DNA from: a bacterium
GTDB taxonomy: Bacteria; Sysuimicrobiota; Sysuimicrobiia; Sysuimicrobiales; Segetimicrobiaceae
Assembly (NCBI GenBank): GCA_035307765.1
Contig: DATGHU010000006.1
Location: forward strand, 137,552 to 201,551
Direction: 5' to 3'
DNA length: 64,000 nucleotides
Positions within the stretch are counted from its first letter, which is position 1, and every line of letters begins with the position of its first letter. A program made the position numbers and the translations under genes. This document shows positions 16,865 through 26,106 of the stretch, piece after piece. The notes under the pieces are model-generated. The model did not search any database and was not told the origin of the DNA. It saw only the letters and a list, made by a program, of their open reading frames with translations.

Positions 16865-17785
16865 GTGATCGGCTTCCTCACCACCCGGATCGCGCTCACG
16901 GTGCCGCTGCTGCTCGGCGCCGCCCTGCTGATCTTCCTCGCCGGCCACTACGCGCCGGGCGACCCCGTGCAGGTGCTGTTGGGGGACCACTACACCCCGG
17001 CGACCGCCGCCCAGATGCGCCACGATCTCGGCCTGGACCGGCCGCTCGCCGCGCAGTTCGCCGCGTACGTCGTCCGCGCGGCCGCCTTTGACTTCGGCGT
17101 TTCGTACGTCAACCCCGCGCGCCACGTGCGCGACATCGTGCGTCAGACGCTTCCGACCAGCGTCCGCCTCGCGGCGCTCGCCGTGCTGCTCGCCACCCTC
17201 CTCGGCGTGACGCTCGGCGTCTCCGCGGCCGTGTTTCCGCGGTCGCCGCTCGACCGCCTGATCCAGGTGGGGGTGATCGCCGGGCTGTCGGTGCCGAGTT
17301 TTGTGACCGCCGCGCTCCTGGTCCTCCTCTTCGCGCTACGCTGGCGGCTCCTCCCCGTCGCGGGGTGGGGTACCCCGCAGGCCTACGTGCTTCCCGTGGT
17401 CGTCCTCGCCATCCCGCCGCTCGCGTACATCACGCGCATCAGCCGGGTCAGCGTGCGCCAGGTGATGACCGAGGACTACGTCCGAACCGCCAGGAGCAAA
17501 GGCCTGCGGACGGGGGCCGTGCTGCTGCGGCACGTCCTCCGGAACGCCGCGATCCCGATCGTGACGACGGTGGGCATGGCGTTCGGGTACGCGATCACCG
17601 GGGCGTTCGTGGTGGAGGTGGTGTTCAACATCCCGGGCATGGCGCGCGTCGCCGTCGACGCCATCCTGCAGCGGGACTACGCCGTCATCCAGACGGCCGT
17701 CCTGGTCTACACCACGCTGTTCGTCGTGATCAACCTGGCCGTCGATCTCTCCTATGCCGCCCTCAACCCACGCGTTCGGTATTGA
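16865..17785 (+). CDS. Peptide-type ABC transporter permease (DppB-like)
   Basis: This 306-residue inner-membrane permease starts at GTG 16865. It has the DppB layout: N-terminal helix FLTTRIALTVPLLLGAALLIF, the motif HYAPGDPVQVLLGDHYTP, and a C-terminal EAA-like loop DYVRTARSKGLRTGAVLLRH. It is followed with a 32-base overlap by the second permease. Together they form the channel for the solute bound by the preceding protein. Confidence 0.9.
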   Translation: MIGFLTTRIALTVPLLLGAALLIFLAGHYAPGDPVQVLLGDHYTPATAAQMRHDLGLDRPLAAQFAAYVVRAAAFDFGVSYVNPARHVRDIVRQTLPTSVRLAALAVLLATLLGVTLGVSAAVFPRSPLDRLIQVGVIAGLSVPSFVTAALLVLLFALRWRLLPVAGWGTPQAYVLPVVVLAIPPLAYITRISRVSVRQVMTEDYVRTARSKGLRTGAVLLRHVLRNAAIPIVTTVGMAFGYAITGAFVVEVVFNIPGMARVAVDAILQRDYAVIQTAVLVYTTLFVVINLAVDLSYAALNPRVRY

Positions 17786-18659
17786 CGTCCCGGTCGTCCC
17801 GTCCCGCGCCCCACGGCGGTCCGGCATCCTGCGGGCGCTCAGCCGCGACTGGCCCGCGGGGTGCGCCGCGGCGTTTCTGCTGCTGCTCGTCCTGGCGACG
17901 GTGGGAGGCGCGCGCCTGACGGGGTACGCGTACGATCACCAGGACCTGGACCACACGTTCAGCGGGCCGGGGGCCGGACGGTGGGTGCTGGGGACCGATC
18001 AGTACGGGCGGGATCTGCTGACGCGCATCCTCTACGGGGGCCGGGTCTCGCTCGCCGTCGGGTGTGCCGCCGTCGCCGCCGAGTCCGTGCTCGGCGTCAC
18101 CTGGGGCACCGTGGCGGGTTTCTACGGCGGGCGCCTCGACGCCGCGATGATGCGGATCGTCGACCTGCTGATCGCCTTTCCTTCCCTGCTGCTGGCCGTC
18201 CTCGTCACCGGCATCTTCGGTCCGAGTCTCGTCAACATCGTGCTGGCGCTGACCATGACGGCGTGGCCGGGGATGGCGCGGACGATTCGAAGCGAGGTCG
18301 TCGCGCTGCGGGAACGTGATTACATCGAGGCCGCCCGGGCGCTCGGTGCGCCGCCGGCGCGGATGCTGGTCAGGCATCTGGTGCCCAACGTGGTGCATCT
18401 GCTGGCGGCCCGCGCCACGCTGGACGTCAGCGCGATCGTCCTCACCGAGGCGACGCTGAGCTTCATCGGGATCGGGGTGCAGCCGCCCCGGCCGAGCTGG
18501 GGGCTGATGATCAGCGAGAGCTTCCAGTCGCTGCAGAGTCATCCGTACCTGGTCGTCGTCCCCGCCGCCGTGCTGTCGGTGACCGTGCTGTCGTTCAACC
18601 TGCTCGGCGAGGCGATCGCCGAGTGGGCGGATCCCAAACTGCGCCGCCGCACCGCCTGA
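17754..18659 (+). CDS. Peptide-type ABC transporter permease (DppC-like)
   Basis: This 301-residue partner permease has the typical DppC sequence GTDQYGRDLLTRILYGGRVSL and an EAA loop DYIEAARALGAPPARMLVRHLVPN, ending with SWGLMISE. ATG at 17754 overlaps the DppB gene. It completes binding protein plus two permeases; the expected pair of ATPases is not encoded in the window next to it and must come from elsewhere. Confidence 0.9.
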   Translation: MPPSTHAFGIDVPVVPSRAPRRSGILRALSRDWPAGCAAAFLLLLVLATVGGARLTGYAYDHQDLDHTFSGPGAGRWVLGTDQYGRDLLTRILYGGRVSLAVGCAAVAAESVLGVTWGTVAGFYGGRLDAAMMRIVDLLIAFPSLLLAVLVTGIFGPSLVNIVLALTMTAWPGMARTIRSEVVALRERDYIEAARALGAPPARMLVRHLVPNVVHLLAARATLDVSAIVLTEATLSFIGIGVQPPRPSWGLMISESFQSLQSHPYLVVVPAAVLSVTVLSFNLLGEAIAEWADPKLRRRTA

Positions 18660-18698
18660 CCGGGGCGGGGGAGACACGCCATTCCGCGGGGGAGATCG

Positions 18699-19229
18699 AT
18701 GGCGAAACGTCGGACGTCGGGCGCACTCGACGCGTTCGTGCAGGACATCCACTACGTGCGGGCGGCCGCGGAGGTCCGGCGGCGCGCGCGCAAGCGGGTG
18801 ATCCACCCACGAAGCCTGCGCTGGGAGGACAACCTGCACGGCCGGAGCGCGTACATCGTGGACTCGGTCACCGGGTTTGCGTCGCGGAACCTGGCCATGT
18901 TCATCCGGGAGATCCCACCGGGTGCGGCCACGGGCACCCACCATCACAACTTCGAGGCCGTCGCGTACGTCCTCGACGGGCGCGGGCACGACGTGCACGA
19001 CGGCCGGACGGTGGCGTGGCGCACGGGGGATGGGTTGTACGTGCCGCCGTTCGTGGAGCACCGGCACGTCAACGACGATCCGAAGCGGCCGGCGCGGCTG
19101 CTGTTCGTGGCGAACTGGCCGCTGCTCAACCATTTGGGGATCACGAGCTTCGTCCAGCGGACGGCGGCGCCGAAGGCGGCCGGGAAGCGCCGGGCGCGGC
19201 GCCGGCGCGCCCGGGCGGCGAGGGCGTAA
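18699..19229 (+). CDS. Cupin-domain protein
   Basis: This 176-residue protein has a cupin core: GTHHHNFEAVAYVLDGRG, with the His/His/Glu metal ligands, then a second motif PPFVEHRHVN with another His. A long basic tail (KRRARRRRARAARA) is unusual. Cupins in catabolic clusters are often dioxygenases or isomerases, but nothing here fixes the reaction. It lies between the permease and the luciferase-like gene, same strand, one base before the latter. Confidence 0.78.
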   Translation: MAKRRTSGALDAFVQDIHYVRAAAEVRRRARKRVIHPRSLRWEDNLHGRSAYIVDSVTGFASRNLAMFIREIPPGAATGTHHHNFEAVAYVLDGRGHDVHDGRTVAWRTGDGLYVPPFVEHRHVNDDPKRPARLLFVANWPLLNHLGITSFVQRTAAPKAAGKRRARRRRARAARA

Positions 19230-19230
19230 G

Positions 19231-20268
19231 ATGGCGTCCGGGGTCCGCTGGGGGCTGAGCCTGCCGAATCGTGGCGTGGTGCTGGACGCCGGAAGCCCAG
19301 CCGACCTCCTGGCGATGGCGGAGATCGCCGATCGGTCCGCGGTGTTCGACGCCGTCTTTACGGGGGACAGCCTCGTGGCGAAACCCCGGCTGGATGCGAT
19401 CGTCCTCCTCGCCGCGGCCGCCGGGCGAACCCGGCGGGTGCTGCTGGGCACGTCCTGCCTCGCCAGTTTCATCTTCCGCCACCCCATCGTCCTGGCCAAC
19501 CAATGGGCGGCGCTCGATCAGATCAGCGGGGGCCGGGCCTACCTCGTCGCGTGCATGGGGGGCGGCCCCAACACCAAGTCCGGGCATCGCTCGCCGAGCG
19601 GGGCGAAGTGGGACGTGGAGTTCGCGGCGATGCAGGTGACGGTGGAGGAGCGGGCGGGGCGGCTGGTGGAGGGGATGGAGATCCTCCGGCGGCTGTGGAC
19701 CGGGGAGCCGGTCACCCACGAGGGACGGCACTACCGGTTTCGCGATGTGGCCCTCAACGTGACGCCGGTCCAGCGCCCGTGTCCCATCGCCGTCGCCAGC
19801 AACCCGCAGCCGCCGTACGCCGACGAGGCGATCATCACGCGCGCGCTCAGGCGGGTGGCGCGGTGCGCGGACGGGTGGCAGGTCGAGATGAGCACCCCCG
19901 AGGAGTTCGGGGCGCGCTGGAGTCGCATCCGGGGGTACGCGCAGGACATGGGACGATCCCCCGGTCCCACCACCTCGATGATCCACTTCTACGTCAACGT
20001 GAACCCCCGGCCGGCGGCCGCGTTCGAGGAGGCGCGCCGCTTCTACGAGCACTACCACGGCGGCCGGTTCCCCGATGAGTACCTGCATTGGCGCCTGGTC
20101 ACCGGCACGGTCGATGAGGTCACCGAGCGGATCGGCCGGTTCGTCGATGCGGGGTGCACCCTGCCGATCATCCGCTTCGCCACCTACGAGCCGATGCGCC
20201 AGCTCGAGGCCGCGCTCACCCGACTGATGCCCGCCCTCCGGGACCATGCCGATCACACTCGCGCTTGA
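19231..20268 (+). CDS. LLM class (luciferase-like) flavin-dependent oxidoreductase
   Basis: This 345-residue TIM-barrel flavoprotein uses FMN or F420. N-terminal WGLSLPNRGVVLDAG, the FTGDSL loop, LLGTSCLASFIFRHPIVLANQWAALDQISGGR and the tail DEVTERIGRFVDAGCTLPIIRF are typical for bacterial-luciferase-like monooxygenases. It starts directly after the cupin stop and overlaps the next gene by 23 bases. It may oxygenate the transported substrate or a breakdown product. No F420 biosynthesis gene is nearby, so the cofactor is open. Confidence 0.85.
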   Translation: MASGVRWGLSLPNRGVVLDAGSPADLLAMAEIADRSAVFDAVFTGDSLVAKPRLDAIVLLAAAAGRTRRVLLGTSCLASFIFRHPIVLANQWAALDQISGGRAYLVACMGGGPNTKSGHRSPSGAKWDVEFAAMQVTVEERAGRLVEGMEILRRLWTGEPVTHEGRHYRFRDVALNVTPVQRPCPIAVASNPQPPYADEAIITRALRRVARCADGWQVEMSTPEEFGARWSRIRGYAQDMGRSPGPTTSMIHFYVNVNPRPAAAFEEARRFYEHYHGGRFPDEYLHWRLVTGTVDEVTERIGRFVDAGCTLPIIRFATYEPMRQLEAALTRLMPALRDHADHTRA

Positions 20269-21172
20269 GGAGTACGATCGGACCCGCGGTCTGATTGACG
20301 GCCGCGTCGCGGTGCCCGATGTCCGTCCCATCGTCATCGGGTCGGGGCCCCGCCACGAGCGGATGCTGCTCGAGCGCGCCTACGACGCCGCGGAACTGTC
20401 GATGGCCTCCTACATTATGGCCCGCTCGCAGGGCGCCTCGCTCACGGCGATCCCCGTCTTCCCGCGGCGATTGTTCAGCCCTTCCTGCGTCTACGTACGC
20501 CGGGGGATCACCGCTCCGGCGCAGCTGGTCGGGGGGCGGGTGGGAGTCTACAGCCTCCAGTTCACGATGTCGGTGCAGGCCCGAGGGGACCTGCACCATC
20601 ACTTCGGCCTGCCGATGGGCAGCGTCACCTGGGTGCGCGCCGGGCGCGAGATCATGCCGCACGGTTCGCCCCTTCGGGTGGAGGACCGGCCGGGCGCCGA
20701 CTTGTGGGACTCGCTGGCCGCGGGGGGGATGGACGCGGTGATCTCGCCCGACGTCCCGCAGGCGTTCGAGGGGGGCCGCGTGGCGCGCCTCTTTCCCGCG
20801 TTCGCCCCCGTGGAGCGCGATCTGTGGGCGCGCACCGGCGTCTACCCCATCATGCACACGGTGGCGATCCAGGCCGACGCGGTCGCGGCGCGGCCGTCGC
20901 TGCCGGAGGAGTTGTTCGAGGCGTTTGTGCGGGCGAAGGCGCTCGGCGCCCAGCACTTCCGCCAACCCCACGCGACGAGCCTGGTCTGGGGGCGCGCCGC
21001 CCTCGAAGAACAGGAGGCGCTGCTCGGCGATCCCTTCCCCTACGACCTCGACGCGGCGAACCGCCGGGCCCTCGAGCAGCTGATGCGGTATCAGGTCGAG
21101 CAGGGGTTTTTGGAGCACACGCTCGCCCTCGACGAGCTGTTCACCCCGGTTCCGGCGCGGGGGGGGTCCTGA
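20246..21172 (+). CDS. 4,5-dihydroxyphthalate decarboxylase-like protein (periplasmic-binding-protein fold)
   Basis: This 308-residue protein has the fold of type II binding proteins but no signal peptide, as in the 4,5-dihydroxyphthalate decarboxylase family. Indicative stretches are ITLALEEYDRTRGLIDGRV at the start, YDAAELSMASYIMARSQGASLTAIPVFPRR, and VGVYSLQFTMSVQARGDLHHHFG. The family contains an enzyme that removes CO2 from an aromatic dicarboxylate; many members are of unknown function. It overlaps the luciferase-like gene. An aromatic-acid step in this cluster is possible but unproven. Confidence 0.75.
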   Translation: MPITLALEEYDRTRGLIDGRVAVPDVRPIVIGSGPRHERMLLERAYDAAELSMASYIMARSQGASLTAIPVFPRRLFSPSCVYVRRGITAPAQLVGGRVGVYSLQFTMSVQARGDLHHHFGLPMGSVTWVRAGREIMPHGSPLRVEDRPGADLWDSLAAGGMDAVISPDVPQAFEGGRVARLFPAFAPVERDLWARTGVYPIMHTVAIQADAVAARPSLPEELFEAFVRAKALGAQHFRQPHATSLVWGRAALEEQEALLGDPFPYDLDAANRRALEQLMRYQVEQGFLEHTLALDELFTPVPARGGS

Positions 21173-21315
21173 GCATGCGGCGGCGGGCGCTTCAGGATTT
21201 CGAGCATCACCGCAGCGCGCCGCCGATCGTCTGACGGCGGGGTTGGCCGTCGAACGGCGTGCTTCGGGGAGGGTCCGATGTCTTCGACGCACACGTCGGC
21301 AACGGAGGGATCACG

Positions 21316-22497
21316 ATGCCCCGCCTGGCGTATGATCTAGAGGCCCGGAAGCCCTACCTCGTCCCAGCGTTCAGCGATGCGGAATACGATCGCCGGGTCG
21401 CGGTGCTCTGCGCGGGGATGCAGCGCGAAGGGCTGGATGCACTCTGCGTCTACGCGAGCGCGGCCGCCCCTTCTGCGGTCACCTATCTCACGAATTACGT
21501 CCCGGCCTTCGGCAATGCGTTCGTCGTCCTACGGGCCGATGGACGGATGACGGTGGCGACCGATTCCGTGCTCCACGGGGAGCCGATGCATTCGATGATC
21601 TGGACGTGCCGGGTCCCCGACGTCCGCGTTGCCCTGGGCCCGGTTTACGGAGGCTCGGTCGACGAGGTGGCCGCCCTCGCGGCCGACGCCGCCCGCGATG
21701 CGCGCCACGTCGGTCTGGTGGGAAGCGCCCACCTGCCGTACCCGCTATACGCGGCGCTCGCCTCCCGGCTGCCGAGGCTGCGGCCGGCGGATCCGCTGCT
21801 GGCGTCCGTGCGCTTGGCGAAGAGCGACGAGGAGATCGCGAAAATGCGGCAGGCGGGGAGCATCGCCGATCTCGGGATGGCCGCAATCTTCGAGACGCTG
21901 CGGGCGGGGGTGGAGGAGACCGCGGTGGCGGCGGCTGGGGTCCAGCGCCTCCACGCGCAGGGCGCCCGCGAGGCGTTTGCCACGTGCGTCGTGGGCGGGG
22001 TCGCGGCGGGACTGAAGCACGGGAGGCCCCGGCGGAGGGCGCTCATCGACGGCGAGATGGTGTTCGTCGATCTGGGGGCCGCCTGCGACGGCTACATGTC
22101 GGACACCAGCCGGTGCACGGTGGTGGGACCCGCGACCGGCACGGCGCGGGACGTCCTGCAGATCGGCCTCGAGCTCTACCACGCGGGGCTCCAGGTGATG
22201 CGGCCGGGCCGGACGATCGATGACGTCTCTCAGGCGCTGCTCAAGGTCGTTCGGGGAACGCCCTACGAACGGTACTACTGCGCGGGCGGATTCGGCCACG
22301 GCATCGGGATGTCCGTGATCGAGGTGCCCGGGCTCCTTGCCGGCAATACCGCCGAACTTCGTCCGCGGATGACCGTGGCGTACGAACCGATGGTCGTCGT
22401 CGACGGCTTGGGCACCGCGGTGGTCGAGGATACGCTCGTGATCACCGGCACGGGGTTCGAGCGGCTGACCAGTTCCCCGGTCCTGACCTGGTCTTAG
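21316..22497 (+). CDS. M24 family metallopeptidase
   Basis: This 393-residue creatinase-fold protein starts at ATG 21316, with GGAGGGA 7 bases upstream. Metal ligands are visible: FVDLGAACDGYMSDTSR (two Asp), GFGHGIG (His), YEPM and VEDTLV (two Glu). It is related to the M24 protein at 12112 (shared HGEPMHS and SDTSR motifs), so the cluster carries two divergent copies. It probably acts on an X-Pro-like or creatine-like compound. Confidence 0.85.
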   Translation: MPRLAYDLEARKPYLVPAFSDAEYDRRVAVLCAGMQREGLDALCVYASAAAPSAVTYLTNYVPAFGNAFVVLRADGRMTVATDSVLHGEPMHSMIWTCRVPDVRVALGPVYGGSVDEVAALAADAARDARHVGLVGSAHLPYPLYAALASRLPRLRPADPLLASVRLAKSDEEIAKMRQAGSIADLGMAAIFETLRAGVEETAVAAAGVQRLHAQGAREAFATCVVGGVAAGLKHGRPRRRALIDGEMVFVDLGAACDGYMSDTSRCTVVGPATGTARDVLQIGLELYHAGLQVMRPGRTIDDVSQALLKVVRGTPYERYYCAGGFGHGIGMSVIEVPGLLAGNTAELRPRMTVAYEPMVVVDGLGTAVVEDTLVITGTGFERLTSSPVLTWS

Positions 22498-22726
22498 GCG
22501 CGGCGGCAGATGAAGATGGCGTTGGTCGAGTGAGTGCATCTCGGGTGAGGCCCCGGCGGAGCCCGTGGAGGTGGCGGGGCGGGTGTGATGGCGACGCATC
22601 GAACCCGGAAGGAGCCGAACGGGTGGGAGGGGGGCCGTCGAGACCACCACCGCGGTCGAGGGGTTTCGCGCATCGAACCAGCGATCGCGATGCGGCCGAC
22701 AGCCGGCGATGCAGCAGGAGGGGAGG

Positions 22727-22837
22727 CTCTTCGGATTTTCCCCGCCGATCGATGTGGAGGAAGGGATGGTCGTCGACGTTGAGGTACCCTACTAGGCGAT
22801 TGGATTCGGAGGCATGCCGCTCGAGGACGGTGTGGCA
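22727..22837 (+). pseudogene. Decayed 3' fragment of an M24 peptidase gene
   Basis: In one forward frame this stretch reads FSPPIDVEEGMVVDVEVPY, stop (TAG at 22793), AIGFGGMPLEDGV. That is the end of an M24 domain: the glutamates of VEVPY and PLEDGV correspond to the last two metal ligands. The stop replaces what is normally a tyrosine or similar residue and needs only one base change. No upstream aspartate or HGxG motif is found in the preceding 230 bases. It is read as a remnant of a fourth M24 copy; the rest of 22498-22899 holds nothing else I recognise. Confidence 0.6.
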
Positions 22838-22899
22838 CGATGCCAGCGTGGACCGGGTGTGTTCAGGCAGATCAAGCGCTTGAGGAGAGGAGGCAACCG

Positions 22900-24051
22900 A
22901 TGCGCGACTCAGTGGGCGAGAAACTGTCACGGCGGGAGTTGTTGCGGAAGACCGCGAGGACGGGGACGGCACTCGGCCTGGCGTCGTTGGGAGGGGGTAT
23001 CCTGTCCGCGGCGTCCCCGGCCGTCGCACAGACACCGGTGGCAGGCGGGCGAAAGGTTCAATTGACTGAGTTCATCTGGATCGGCGGCGGACAGGGGGTC
23101 GTTCCGCGAGAGGTCAAGACCTCCTACGAAAAAGCCCATGCGAATGTGAGCATCGAACTGTACGAGGGCACCAATGCCATTACCTACCCGAAAATCATCG
23201 CCCAGCGGCAGGTCGATCCGAACAAGCCCCTGATCAACTTTGGGTTTTTCAACGTGGATGCGCAGACCAAAGGGGAACGAGATGGTGTGTGGCTCGGCCT
23301 CGATCCCAAGAAGATCCCCAACATCGCGGGCGTCTACCCCAACTATCGCCGGAAGGCGGACACGGGGGTTGGGTGGGGCCTCAGCGGGGTCGGGATTCTC
23401 TACAACAAGACGCTGGTCAAAGAACCACCCACGAGCTGGAATGACATCTTTGCTCCTCGATTCAAGGGGAAGGTCATGCTCTTCGACTACGCCTGGGGCT
23501 TCAACGGGCTGCTCGGTGTGGCGCATGCGAACGGCGGCGACGCCAAGCGCATCGACGACACATTCGAAAAATTCAGCAAAGCGGCCCGAGATGGCCAGTT
23601 CCTGGCCATGTTTACGACCAACGAACAGGTCAAGGATGCGTTGGCGCGTGGGGAAGCCCTGATCGCCCCGTACTTCACGAGTTTCGCCATCACCTGGAAC
23701 GAAGAAGCCCCGGGCGGCAACGGGCCGTTCGCCTATACCGTTCCGAAAGAGGGGATGATCGCGTTCACCTATTACTTCAACATCATCAAAGGGTCCACTC
23801 CGGATCAAGTGGACGCGGCTTCTGAAGTGATCAACACGTACCTGTCCAAACCGGTCATCGGGCGCTACTGCAACCTCACCGCCACGGTGCCGGCGGTCAC
23901 CGGTGTTACCCTCGAGTCGAAACTTCAGCACGAAGCCGTGTTCCAGCCGAGCGCGATCGAGCACGCGATCCAGCCGGATTGGGCCACGGTGAATGAACAA
24001 AACAACGCGTGGAAGCAGCGTTGGGACCGCGAGGTCAAGGCCAAGATGTGA
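22900..24051 (+). CDS. ABC transporter substrate-binding protein, spermidine/putrescine type, Tat-like signal
   Basis: This 383-residue binding protein starts at ATG 22900 after GAGAGGAGG. Its N-terminus has a twin-arginine motif (SRRELLRK) and an Ala-rich stretch ending in AVAQ, suggesting export by Tat in folded form. The mature part resembles PotD/iron-type family 1 binding proteins (KVQLTEFIWIGGGQG, ITYPKIIAQRQVDP, GFNGLLGVAHANGGD). With the ATPase and two permeases downstream it forms a complete importer, for polyamines or another small organic solute. Confidence 0.88.
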   Translation: MRDSVGEKLSRRELLRKTARTGTALGLASLGGGILSAASPAVAQTPVAGGRKVQLTEFIWIGGGQGVVPREVKTSYEKAHANVSIELYEGTNAITYPKIIAQRQVDPNKPLINFGFFNVDAQTKGERDGVWLGLDPKKIPNIAGVYPNYRRKADTGVGWGLSGVGILYNKTLVKEPPTSWNDIFAPRFKGKVMLFDYAWGFNGLLGVAHANGGDAKRIDDTFEKFSKAARDGQFLAMFTTNEQVKDALARGEALIAPYFTSFAITWNEEAPGGNGPFAYTVPKEGMIAFTYYFNIIKGSTPDQVDAASEVINTYLSKPVIGRYCNLTATVPAVTGVTLESKLQHEAVFQPSAIEHAIQPDWATVNEQNNAWKQRWDREVKAKM

Positions 24052-24055
24052 GACG

Positions 24056-25201
24056 ATGCCCGACGGGATAGTCGGGGCCGCCATGGGGGCACGGGAGAGC
24101 GAGGAGCCGTCGCTCGGTCACGCCGTTGAGCTGCGGCACATCAGCAAGCGCTACGGCAGAGTCGAGGCGGTCCGAGATGTTTCTCTCGACATCCGGGAGA
24201 ACGAGTTCTTCTCGCTCCTCGGCCCCAGCGGGTGCGGCAAAACCACAATCCTGCGGATGATCAGTGGGTTCGAGAGACCCACCGCGGGGGAGATCTTTTT
24301 AAAGCAGCGCCGGGCGAACGATATTCCCCCCTATCGCCGGGACACGAACCTCATTTTTCAACACTTGGCGTTGTTTCCTCACCTGGACGTCTACGACAAC
24401 ATCGCGTTCGGCCTGCGGCTGAAAAGGCTTGACCGAGGACCGATCCGGCAGAAAGTGCACCGGATCCTCGACCTCGTCGACCTGGGAGGCTTCGGGACAC
24501 GCCGGGTCCACCAGCTCAGCGGCGGCCAGAAGCAGCGCGTGGCGATTGCCCGCGCCCTCGTCAACGAACCTGCGGTGCTCCTGCTTGACGAACCGCTTGG
24601 CGCGCTGGACCTCCGCCTTCGAGTGCAGATGCAGGTCGAGCTCAAGGAGATCCAGCACCGCGTGGGCACGACCTTCATTTATGTGACCCACGATCAGACC
24701 GAGGCCCTGACCATGTCCGATCGGATCGCCGTGATGCATGACGGAACCGTCGAGCAGGTCGGGACGGGCCGGGAGGTCTACGAACTGCCCCGGACGCGGT
24801 TCGTCGCCACGTTCCTCGGCGAGAGCAACCTCTTTGAGGGACAGGTGGAGGAGCGGGCTCAGGATCACACCACGGTCTCCGCGTCCGGGCAAGCCTTCGT
24901 GGCTCCCCCGAACACCGCCGCCGCGCCTGGAACAACCGTATATGTTTGTGTTCGTCCGGAGCGGGTGCGCGTCGTCGCCGCCGCCGAGTCCCAGTCTGAC
25001 CTCGACGCGTGCGAGAACAGGTATCCGGCAAGGGTGCGAGATATCACCTTCAAAGGCGCGTTCATCGAATATCGGCTGCTGACCCCCTTCGACCAACCCA
25101 TGATGGTCCAGGTGCACTCCGACGGGCGCCGGCTCATGGAACGGGGCGAATCGATCATCGTCGCCTGGCGCCGGCATGATTGTGTGGTGCTGACGGCGTG
25201 A
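24056..25201 (+). CDS. ABC transporter ATP-binding protein, spermidine/putrescine type
   Basis: This 381-residue ATPase has Walker A GPSGCGKTT, signature LSGGQKQR, Walker B VLLLDEP and H-loop VTHDQTEALTMSD, then a C-terminal TOBE domain (ESNLFEGQVEERA, CVRPERVRV), which suits PotA-like proteins. ATG at 24056 is 4 bases after the previous stop. Its TGA overlaps the next GTG. It drives the importer made with its neighbours. Confidence 0.92.
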   Translation: MPDGIVGAAMGARESEEPSLGHAVELRHISKRYGRVEAVRDVSLDIRENEFFSLLGPSGCGKTTILRMISGFERPTAGEIFLKQRRANDIPPYRRDTNLIFQHLALFPHLDVYDNIAFGLRLKRLDRGPIRQKVHRILDLVDLGGFGTRRVHQLSGGQKQRVAIARALVNEPAVLLLDEPLGALDLRLRVQMQVELKEIQHRVGTTFIYVTHDQTEALTMSDRIAVMHDGTVEQVGTGREVYELPRTRFVATFLGESNLFEGQVEERAQDHTTVSASGQAFVAPPNTAAAPGTTVYVCVRPERVRVVAAAESQSDLDACENRYPARVRDITFKGAFIEYRLLTPFDQPMMVQVHSDGRRLMERGESIIVAWRRHDCVVLTA

Positions 25202-26106
25202 ACCTCCGGGCCGTTTCAGAGCGGCCGGGAGAGCGTCCCCGGCGGCGCTGGGGGGAGGCGCTTGTGGTGCCCGGGCTGATCGGCCCGGCGGTCGTCTTTA
25301 TTCTGGCGCTCCTGGTTACCGCCCTGCTGATCCTCCTGGTCAACAGCGCGTTTCACTTTACGGGGACCCAGGTTCAACCCATTCTCACCTTTGAGGCCTA
25401 TCGCCGGTTCTTCGGGGATCCGTTCTACGCGAATGTCGTCTGGCAGGAGATTCGGCTTGCGGTCATCACCACGGCCATCTGCCTGGTGATCGGGTATCCG
25501 ACGGCATACGCCATCACCAAGATCCGCAACCCGGGGTGGGTCATCGTCGCCTACATCCTCATCTTCTCGCCGCTCTTGACCAGCGGCATCGTCCGCGCGT
25601 ATGGCTGGCTGATTATTCTCTCCCGTGGTGGCCTCGTGAACTGGGCGCTCCAGAGCCTGCATCTCGCGACAGCCCCGGTTCGGTTGATTTTCAACGTTAC
25701 CGGGGTGACCATCGCGCTCGTGCACGTTCTCCTGCCGTTCACCGTGTTCCCGATCCTCAGCGTCTTGCTGCGGATGGATCCGGCCCTGCGGGAGGCAGCG
25801 GCGGACCTGGGCGCCAACCGTGTCCGGACCTTTCTCCGAATCACGTGGCCGCTCTCGTTTCCTGGGCTGTACGCGGGGGCCCAGTTGACGTTTGTCCTGG
25901 CGATGAATGCGTATGTCACCCCCCAGCTCTTGGGCGGGGGCCGTGTCCAGGTGCTTCCTCTCCTTATTTATGAGAACATCTCGGATCTGAACTGGCCGCT
26001 GGCCGCGGTGGAGGCGATTGCCCTCATCGGGCTCGTCTGGATGATTATCCTGGCCTCAAACCTCCTCTTTCGACAATCTGTCGCGATCGCCGAAGGACGG
26101 AGCTGA
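25198..26106 (+). CDS. ABC transporter permease, PotB-like
   Basis: This 302-residue inner-membrane permease starts at GTG 25198, overlapping the ATPase stop. It has about six helices, starting with VPGLIGPAVVFILALLVTALLI, and the docking loop REAAADLGANRVRTFLRITWP. Neighbours make it the first of two channel subunits. Confidence 0.9.
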   Translation: MNLRAVSERPGERPRRRWGEALVVPGLIGPAVVFILALLVTALLILLVNSAFHFTGTQVQPILTFEAYRRFFGDPFYANVVWQEIRLAVITTAICLVIGYPTAYAITKIRNPGWVIVAYILIFSPLLTSGIVRAYGWLIILSRGGLVNWALQSLHLATAPVRLIFNVTGVTIALVHVLLPFTVFPILSVLLRMDPALREAAADLGANRVRTFLRITWPLSFPGLYAGAQLTFVLAMNAYVTPQLLGGGRVQVLPLLIYENISDLNWPLAAVEAIALIGLVWMIILASNLLFRQSVAIAEGRS

